DNA of 39,354 nucleotides from positions 1 through 39,354 of the forward strand of contig JBFMDN010000056.1 of assembly GCA_040753915.1 (NCBI GenBank), written 5' to 3'. The DNA is from JBFMDN01 sp040753915. GTDB lineage: Bacteria > Desulfobacterota > Desulfomonilia > Desulfomonilales > Desulfomonilaceae. The position numbers were made by a program, and so were the translations under genes. The notes under the pieces were generated by a model. The model worked only from the letters and a program-made list of their open reading frames with translations. It was not told where the DNA came from and ran no database searches. Positions 33,972-39,354 of the stretch are shown here, in pieces (positions within the stretch are counted from its first letter, which is position 1; the number at the start of each line of letters is the position of its first letter).

Positions 33972-34135
33972 AAGCGTCCGCATGCGCTGCACCTGGATGT
34001 TGGCAGAATATCGAGGGGCATTGCCCAATTTCAATAGGTATGAGTGGTCACGAGAAGCCAAAGGCAAGACGAAACTCAGGTGAGGAAGAACTTGAATTGC
34101 CTGTCACCGTGGCCGTCTGGGAGGAACGCATATGA
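33920..34135 (+). CDS. Possible small ORF overlapping the KEEERCAGF frame (71 aa)
   Basis: Open frame of 71 residues beginning MRRVPERPLE. Two things support it: GAGGAAG lies 4 bases before its ATG inside the block that is identical in the two copies, and its TGA overlaps the ATG of the next gene (ATGA at 34132-34135), the usual sign of coupling. Against it, the residues show no clear fold and the copy at 37434 diverges after MRRV. Confidence 0.3.
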   Translation: MRRVPERPLETLRRPWMKASACAAPGCWQNIEGHCPISIGMSGHEKPKARRNSGEEELELPVTVAVWEERI

Positions 34136-34857
34136 GACTTGTGTGGCGATTCGTGGCAAGCTTGCTCTGCACAGGACTTTGTCTCCTTGCCACTTCAGGG
34201 AGTGCGGACGATGCGCCGGTGTGGCTCATGGGAGGGGGCGCAACTCCGAAGTCTTCGCACACTACCGTGCGGATGGACTCCGAAGAGGTGACGATCCGAT
34301 TACACAAGGATAGTTACACCGTGGATGCCGTTTTTCGTTTCTTTAACACCGGCGATACTACCACGGAATGGGTTGGCTTTCCGAAACGTGGATTGGGATC
34401 TTCAGCAACCTTCACAGGGACAAGGGGTTTTATTCAATTCGAGACGTGGGTGGGCGATCAGCGGGTTCCTTTTCGAGAAGAACGGGAGCTTTGGAGCAGA
34501 GTGCCGATGTTTCTGCGCAGTATTTTTTCCTACATCATAGAAGATAACCGATGGCTGGTTAAGGAGGTAACCTTCCCAGGTCATAAGGAGACAACAACAC
34601 GAGTCAAGTATGAAGCGCACTATTACGGTCCCGCTGAAGGCAACACAGCGTATTACATTTATGGGACCGGATCGCATTGGAAAGGCCCTATCGGAAAGGC
34701 CAGGTTCATCCTTGACGCTTCCGAAATAGGGGGCACTGGAAAGATAAGAGTAAACTTACCCGAAGAAAGCCGGCGGCAAGTCTCAGAGAGCTCCGTGATT
34801 TACGAGCTCAACGACTTTGATCCATCACCGCACGCGACCCTAACAGTTTTCTTCTGA
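34132..34857 (+). CDS. Exported DUF4424-like protein
   Basis: Exported protein of 241 residues. The signal peptide (FVASLLCTGLCLLATSGSADD) is followed by a beta-rich domain with the layout of DUF4424 proteins: conserved MDSEEVTIRLHKDSYTVDAV, then FRFFNTGDTTTEWVGFPKRG and a long middle region (TRVKYEAHYYGPAEGNTAYY, YIYGTGSHWKGPIGKARFI). Function is unknown. GGAGG lies about 8 bases before the ATG. The family resemblance is by eye. It ends 140 bases before the NlpC/P60-RTX gene on the same strand. Confidence 0.8.
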   Translation: MRLVWRFVASLLCTGLCLLATSGSADDAPVWLMGGGATPKSSHTTVRMDSEEVTIRLHKDSYTVDAVFRFFNTGDTTTEWVGFPKRGLGSSATFTGTRGFIQFETWVGDQRVPFREERELWSRVPMFLRSIFSYIIEDNRWLVKEVTFPGHKETTTRVKYEAHYYGPAEGNTAYYIYGTGSHWKGPIGKARFILDASEIGGTGKIRVNLPEESRRQVSESSVIYELNDFDPSPHATLTVFF

Positions 34858-34999
34858 AGGCAGTGAGCCGAAGATGAAGAGAGCTCGATGACAGTCGCAA
34901 GATCCGCCTTTAGGCGGCAGTTCATGGGACTGGGGATTCTCCTGCACCGATAATGCGACGAATGCACAAAAGATCAAGATTCAGCAGAGGAGGTAAAAC

Positions 35000-36686
35000 A
35001 TGGGTCTGTGGCCCTGCTCTTGTCCAATTTCATCCGATGAGAGGATTCTTGAATCCGCAAGACGCATATTTTCGAGGCTGGGAGCCGACGGCCGGCCGGT
35101 GTACGAATTCGGGAGCGATCCCGAAGGACGTTCGCTCGTGGGTGGTGACGGAACGGTAGACAGAGACGGGAACGGCAGGTACGAAATTGACTGCTCGCAC
35201 CTCGTTGTTAGAGCCCTTCTCGAGGCAGGCTATTTCCCGCCTCTTACGGCTACCTACCTAATGAAAGGTCTAGGAATTTCTACGGAAAAACTCATTCAAA
35301 AGGAGTGGGATTGGTACAAGTCGATTTTCTTTTGCGAGGTGCCGATCGAGGAAGCTGGACCGGGCGACATAATGGTCTTCCAAGCCGAGGGCCAACCCCG
35401 AGGGCACATGGGGATTATGAGTCAGAAGGTCTATGATGAACAATTGGGGATATGGGTGGGCACGATTTTCCATTCTGGATCCAGTACAGATGGTCCGGGA
35501 ACCCGAACATGGGTGGATGATCCATCTGGCAACTGGCCTCTCGGTGGAAAAGAACTCCGTCCCAGCCAGTTGCCGGGGACCGTACATGGATGGACGGCAC
35601 GTGGTTGTCCTTGAAAAGTTCTACGGTGAATCACGTGGAAATCCGGATGCCCGACTGGCGACCTCGTGGAAAGAGACTTATCGGGAGCTATGTGAGACTC
35701 TATACGCGACCCTGATGGTGCAGACGCATCTCAAGGAGCTGTACGAGAAGATCACCTACACCTGGAATGATGTGAAGCAAGAGTACACGGCAGATTTCAG
35801 CGCTGTCGTCAGTGCTCTTCAGGAGGCGATCGCCACCAACCCGGACAATGGCAAAGAGATGCTTTCAGAATTCGCCCGCACCCGCCGGGGCCTCGGGTAT
35901 TTTCGTCAGGACTGTTACCTCGCAGTCCGGGAGGCCTTCATCCAACAAGACCCTTCCCTTGGCTGGATCTTCGACACGGGTGGTCTATCGGTCATAGAGC
36001 ACACGGGTCAGGGGTCACGGCCGTGGTCGCCCCATATCGAGGGCACTGACAATGCGGATGCTATTCGAGGGAGTCTCACCGAGGGAGACGGGTACCTCAA
36101 CGGTCATGCGGGAAATGATGTCATTTATGGTACGTCCAGGAACGAGGTACTCATAAACGAAACGGGCGACGCACTCTTGGTAGCAGGTGCCGGTAATGAC
36201 ACTATTTTAGCCGGTGCTGGGAATGACATTTTAGATGGTGGGCAAGGCAGTGACACCTTGCGGGGAGAGACAGGAAATGACACATACATCTTACGTGTTG
36301 GATCCGGCAGCGACACCATCCTAGAGACGGATAGGGTTGCAGGTAATGTGGATGCTGCATCTGGGAGGTGGGGACACCGTACTCCCTTCCTCCATGTAAG
36401 CCGGTGCAAGCATAGTATCCGTGAACTTCCTTGGCATGGGGCAAGACGCTCCGGGATCTGTGCAGCGCTGTTTTTGTCCCGATGTCGGGTCGGTACTGGT
36501 GGACCTTCTAGGGGAGTCTTTCGGCGGTCTGGAGCCAGATTCCATGACCTAGAGCCAGGGGGAGAGGTGCCAACCCAGCCGGATGGACGTTTCACTCTGG
36601 GCCAAAAATTCTTGGAGCCCATCTCTCTTGTGCCTTTTTTGTCAAATAGCGGCTCTTTGGGCCAAGTTTTGTTGCATGCACAATAG
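35000..36686 (+). pseudogene. NlpC/P60 peptidase with C-terminal RTX repeats, frameshifted
   Basis: Predicted secreted cell-wall peptidase. The first frame (35000-35614, GAGGAGG before the ATG) carries an NlpC/P60 domain: nucleophile Cys in YEIDCSHLVVRALLEAGY, His in RGHMGIMS and a third residue in IFHSGS. The second frame (from about 35580) continues PYMDGRHVVVLEKFYGE, a helical region, and RTX calcium-binding repeats at 36038-36325 (GHAGNDVIYG, GAGNDTILAGAGNDILDGGQ, GSDTLRGETGNDTYIL). Removing one G from the GGGG run at 35576-35579 joins the frames (LPGPYMDG). There is no signal peptide; RTX repeats imply type I secretion. The tail after 36330 does not look like a normal RTX end, and a second G-run change near 36370 would give an early stop at 36399. 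Confidence 0.82.
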
Positions 36687-36804
36687 GAGGCTCCTTTGGT
36701 GGTCGTAACAGCGATAAATGTAACGAGTTGTGATTCCAAGGTTGTCGGGACATCCCCTGTTGTGCGGTTTCCCTGGCTGGATCCGGTCCTAGCGAAAAAA
36801 TTAC

Positions 36805-36907
36805 TTGACACCGGCCGTACCCATGGTACTTTTTCCCTATGTGTATGTCTGTCTGACATGTGGCTGTAAGCCACGGTTTTTGCCCCGCCGGAGAGCGCTC
36901 CCCTCGA
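36805..36907 (+). repeat. Leader repeat, copy B
   Basis: TTGACA at 36805, tatgtgt at offset 33, ggctgtaag at offset 57 and gctcccctcga at offset 92, matching copy A at 33351-33455. TACTTT lies 16 bases after TTGACA and may be a -10 box. Confidence 0.6.
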
Positions 36908-36919
36908 CGAAGGCCGCGC

Positions 36920-37066
36920 ATGGCGGAGCCTACCGCGACTGGAATTGAAGTGAGCTCGCAGAACCGCACAATAATGGACCGCATAGGTGATGACAGTTCA
37001 GAAGCACGCGTGTTAGACGCTGCATTAAGGAAGATAGGGAAATCCGATGGTAATGAGCCCTATTAA
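36920..37066 (+). CDS. Possible small protein (48 aa)
   Basis: Open frame of 48 residues (MAEPTATGIEVSSQNRTIMD...). GAAGG lies 6 bases before the ATG, it directly follows leader copy B, and a 7-bp stem-loop follows its stop. No domain can be named. It could be a leader peptide for the module. Confidence 0.35.
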   Translation: MAEPTATGIEVSSQNRTIMDRIGDDSSEARVLDAALRKIGKSDGNEPY

Positions 37067-37067
37067 A

Positions 37068-37089
37068 GGCTGCAGCAATAAATGCAGCC
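37068..37089 (+). terminator. 7-bp stem-loop after the 48-aa ORF
   Basis: ggctgca (37068-37074) and tgcagcc (37083-37089) pair perfectly around an 8-base A/T-rich loop. No T-run follows, so termination is uncertain. Confidence 0.35.
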
Positions 37090-37210
37090 GGTGTCAGTAC
37101 CCCAGTCTGGACGAACCGCTCCCCATAAGGGTCCACGGACCATAGATTTCCGGGACGGAGATCGCGTGGTGCGCGGAGTGAGAAGGAGTGAAGGCGAAGA
37201 GAGGAATTAT

Positions 37211-37332
37211 CCGCAGATTTCACAGATGGCCGCAGATGAAATTGGCCTGTCTCTCCTATCTGTGTAATCGGTGTAATCTGTGGATCCCATTTCTTGGTTC
37301 TTTCTCTGCGGTCTCTGTGCCCTCCGTGGTGA
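37211..37332. repeat. Interspersed intergenic repeat (CTGTGG/CCGCAG type)
   Basis: ccgcagatttcacagatggc (from 37211) is an imperfect inverted copy of atctgtgtaatcggtgtaat (from 37258). It is followed by a run of related CTCTGTG-like units (ctctgcggtctctgtgccct from 37305). I know very similar non-coding repeats from intergenic regions of many unrelated bacteria; their role is unknown. It separates the 48-residue frame from the small gene at 37360. Confidence 0.6.
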
Positions 37333-37359
37333 CTTCTTACTCTTTTAAGGAGGATAGAC

Positions 37360-37569
37360 GTGGCAAACCCTGAAGAAAACCAAGATAAGCGACAGGCCCC
37401 GCCCAAGAGGGTCACGCGCAAAGAGGAAGAACGATGCGCAGGGTTCGACAGGAAGCCTGCTTGCAACTCTCATGTCAGGCACGGATCCGAGGCAGACCCT
37501 GCTGCTCTCAGGGCGACCGGGAACAGCTTTGCCAGGACACGATCGAAGGTTCATCGGCCTGCGGCCTGA
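37360..37569 (+). CDS. Small KEEERCAGF-segment protein (69 aa)
   Basis: Unrecognised small protein of 69 residues starting with GTG. The start is strong: AGGAGG lies 6 bases before the GTG. The first half is charged (ENQDKRQAPPKRVTRK) and ends KEEERCAGF, a segment shared with the end of the frame at 33483-33971. In the shared 63 bases (37384-37446 versus 33870-33932) I count about 50 identities, with 28 bases (37419-37446) fully identical. After that the two diverge, and the C-terminal half here looks unstructured. A second ATG at 37434 (MRRV) lies in the conserved block in another frame. Confidence 0.5.
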   Translation: MANPEENQDKRQAPPKRVTRKEEERCAGFDRKPACNSHVRHGSEADPAALRATGNSFARTRSKVHRPAA

Positions 37570-38058
37570 AGAGTGTCGTGGCTTTGAAGGAACGGCACGA
37601 TAGGCTAAGGGGACCATGGTGGAGACAGCCCTGGTGGATATCCTTGTTTCGTTGGGCAAACCCGGCCCCGTCCCGAGTCCAAACCGTCAGAGGTGTTTGT
37701 GGGAGATGTGCGGCCGGGAAGTCTGTCTCATTTGCAGGCGAGAGAGTGGCATAAGGGGCTGGGCGGAAGCCCGGGAGCAGGAGGGCTGGCTGGAGCTGCA
37801 AGCGAAGGAAGGGGGGACAAAGCTGGAACCGCCTGTGGAGAATGGGATTGAGAAGGTCTGACTCTGGAAAAGAGCAACGAAACGGCCGGTACCATGCAAA
37901 TGGTGGCGTTCATGACACAACTGGAGATTCTGGAACAAAATTCGCCGCGCTTGGTCGGTGGCACCACGGCCTGCAAGCAGTTCTCTGAGTCACATGCGTC
38001 TCGGTACCAACGCAAGATGGCCTCGCCCCGACCTAAAGGAAATTTGGGAGCAATCGCG
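37570..38058. other. Stretch without a confident gene
   Basis: About 490 bases. Two overlapping frames (starting at 37434 and 37616) run through it but lack domains and good ribosome binding sites for the second; neither is convincing. The bases just before 38059 serve as the leader of the next gene. Confidence 0.45.
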
Positions 38059-38847
38059 ATGAAAATCTTACGCCTGTTAGCGGTTCTGTTGGTCACCATG
38101 ACCTGCTACGCGTACGGAGAGCAGCAGCCTGAGCCACCACGCAAATTCTCATTTGGACTTCCCTTCTTTGCCACCCAGAGTGATCCCTGTCCGAAGTATC
38201 CGGAGGGGCTTTGCTTGGCAGATTCATTTCCGCTCTTCGGTTGCTACGATGTAGCGTTGATATCTAGGAGGGGAGTATGTGGGGGAATGACCTCATACAG
38301 GTTTCACTACGAGGTTCCAGGCGGCTCGGCGATTGAAGCGACAGTCTTGGATGTCCCTGAGAAATGCTACGGCAGCGTTGCAGTCGTGGGGGTCGACCCC
38401 GGAGCAGTACGGCTGATTCCGTGGGAAGATGATCAACCGCCCGCAACGAAAGAAATGGAATCAAGAGCTCGGGAGCTCCTGAAAGATTGGATGATTAACG
38501 CACCGAAGTCTGTTGAACGAATTGGTGACATTGAAAACAACCCCCTTTCGGATTCTCCGCCGAAGGCGCTCAAGGCGGGACCGGTTACTGTGCTCAGGTT
38601 TGAGCTCAACGACCAGATAATAGGATGGAAAAAGGACATAGGGCCCGTTGTGTTGTTTCTCAACAACCGTCTCTTCCGATTCGACGGGTGGTGCACAGAC
38701 GACCATCTCGTGTTTTCAGTGAATGACAAACTTCATTTTACGTACATCTTGAGGTGCTGTGGTTGTGGAGAGAGCATTTCATATGTCTACGACTTGTCTG
38801 GTGAAGTCCCTACAAAGGTCTATCAAAACGACAAGCTATCTGACTAA
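38059..38847 (+). CDS. Exported protein of unknown function (262 aa)
   Basis: Unrecognised protein of 262 residues. The signal peptide (MKILRLLAVLLVTMTCYAYG) is clear; the Cys in it is not in a normal lipobox. The mature part has several cysteines (DPCPKYPEGLCLADSFPLFGC; RCCGCGESIS), enough for disulfides in the envelope, and a strand-rich C-terminus (LFRFDGWCTDDHLVFSVNDK). I chose the ATG at 38059, with GGGAG 8 bases upstream; the frame is open 55 codons further up but that part is not protein-like. It lies 168 bases before the M23-like gene on the same strand. Confidence 0.75.
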   Translation: MKILRLLAVLLVTMTCYAYGEQQPEPPRKFSFGLPFFATQSDPCPKYPEGLCLADSFPLFGCYDVALISRRGVCGGMTSYRFHYEVPGGSAIEATVLDVPEKCYGSVAVVGVDPGAVRLIPWEDDQPPATKEMESRARELLKDWMINAPKSVERIGDIENNPLSDSPPKALKAGPVTVLRFELNDQIIGWKKDIGPVVLFLNNRLFRFDGWCTDDHLVFSVNDKLHFTYILRCCGCGESISYVYDLSGEVPTKVYQNDKLSD

Positions 38848-39014
38848 AATTTCAACCCTGAATCGCGACCGCTCACCCGCGGAGGAGACGGAGTAAGGGA
38901 CGACCGTGATCCTCTTAGCGATTGCGCTGAGGCAACCGAGGGACGTCGGTCGGGCCCAGGGTAGCAAATAATACCTAACGATTTTCCGATATCTCACGAA
39001 AGGAGACAAGAAAC

Positions 39015-39354
39015 ATGCCTACCCCGATTCCTTCCGAGTTGCATGAACTCGTGCATACCATGCTGCCCACCATACCAATCGACCAACTAAATTACCTTCG
39101 CGGTTATGGCGGTCGACACAAAGGTATCGATGTCCAGGCATTGTGGACCTGGAAAAACTGTGATGACGAGAAATCACACGGCAAAGGGGAACCGGTCTGC
39201 ACGCCGATAAGGGGAATGATTATCCGAGTAGACATCGAGCGGAAGTTCAAGGGGAAGGACGAAAACGGAAATCCAAAGCCCAACCCCCACGCTGGCAGAA
39301 TCTCAGGAATCATTATCGTAGAGGTCGATGAAAATGGGAATCCGATTGAGAACG
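39015..39354 (+). CDS. M23-like peptidase, N-terminal part (runs off the window)
   Basis: Open to the last base; the first 113 residues are visible. AAAGGAGA lies 8 bases before the ATG. The segment RGYGGRHKGIDVQAL has the H-x3-D zinc-binding motif of M23 (LytM-type) endopeptidases (His-Lys-Gly-Ile-Asp). KGEPVCTPIRGMIIRVDI follows as the family's G-x-PV-x-AP-x-G-x-V strand. An Asn/Lys-rich insert comes next (KDENGNPKPNPHAG). The second zinc motif (HxH) would lie outside the window. There is no signal peptide, as in the NlpC/P60-RTX protein, so it may also be a type I secreted protein. Confidence 0.75.
   Translation, partial: MPTPIPSELHELVHTMLPTIPIDQLNYLRGYGGRHKGIDVQALWTWKNCDDEKSHGKGEPVCTPIRGMIIRVDIERKFKGKDENGNPKPNPHAGRISGIIIVEVDENGNPIEN

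Noticed and set aside
36125..36874. Minus-strand frame of 249 codons
   Set aside because: It is antisense to the RTX repeats, and its regular look comes from their repeated codons.
37616..37861. Open frame of 81 codons
   Set aside because: Weak ribosome binding spacing, no domain, overlaps another equally weak frame.
1..39354. CRISPR array, rRNA genes or a replication origin
   Set aside because: No regularly spaced repeats, rRNA motifs or DnaA-box clusters were seen.

Overview
The gene content suggests a strictly anaerobic member of the Desulfobacterota (the old Deltaproteobacteria), of the Desulfomonile / Syntrophobacter kind. The evidence is an MvhD-MetV-MetF cluster (methyl branch of the Wood-Ljungdahl pathway), a pyrophosphate-dependent phosphofructokinase, a DUF6178 protein, a 1428-residue 2-hydroxyacyl-CoA-dehydratase-activase-like protein, HypB, and several lipoproteins with Gram-negative lipoboxes. 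The genus is an inference from families, not from a marker gene.

Layout. (1) 1-4325: end of an integrated element. It holds an IS4/IS701-type insertion sequence with 18-bp perfect terminal inverted repeats (166-1608), two unknown small genes, an excisionase-like gene overlapping a frameshifted tyrosine integrase, and the 3' end of tRNA-Ala(CGC) as the probable attachment site. (2) 4326-5270: tRNA-Leu(UAG), a small exported protein and a strong stem-loop. (3) 5357-10015, minus strand: a compact operon encoding a thioredoxin-like [2Fe-2S] protein, a membrane sensor with a degenerate histidine-kinase helix and a receiver lacking its phosphoacceptor Asp, a SpoIIE-type phosphatase and an unrecognised protein. 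This is the best candidate for an undescribed signalling system in the window. (4) 10241-18260, minus strand: the double-activase protein, a radical SAM protein and two lipoproteins. (5) 18555-23615, plus strand: RlpA, TrmFO, a YkgJ-type Cys-cluster protein, HypB, an exported unknown and a LolD-like ABC ATPase. (6) 23826-27569, minus strand: metF, metV, mvhD, a small ORF and DUF6178. (7) 27777-31298, plus strand: pfp, ilvD, tadA and tRNA-Ser(CGA). (8) 31570-39354: an accessory region with a disrupted LivJ-like binding protein, two diverged copies of a ~100-bp leader, two micro-ORFs sharing an identical 28-nt block, exported unknowns, a frameshifted NlpC/P60-RTX protein and the start of an M23-like peptidase at the right edge.

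How the genes fit together. MvhD, MetV and MetF probably form the iron-sulfur/flavin module that reduces methylene-tetrahydrofolate; no hdrABC is visible beside them. TrmFO uses the same folate cofactor to methylate tRNA, and the core runs pfp-ilvD-tadA-tRNA-Ser look co-transcribed. The right end looks like two parallel modules (leader, micro-ORF, exported protein, cell-wall peptidase).

Three genes carry frame disruptions (integrase, LivJ-like, NlpC/P60-RTX). All can be repaired by changing a run of identical bases by one, so base-calling errors are as likely as real pseudogenes.
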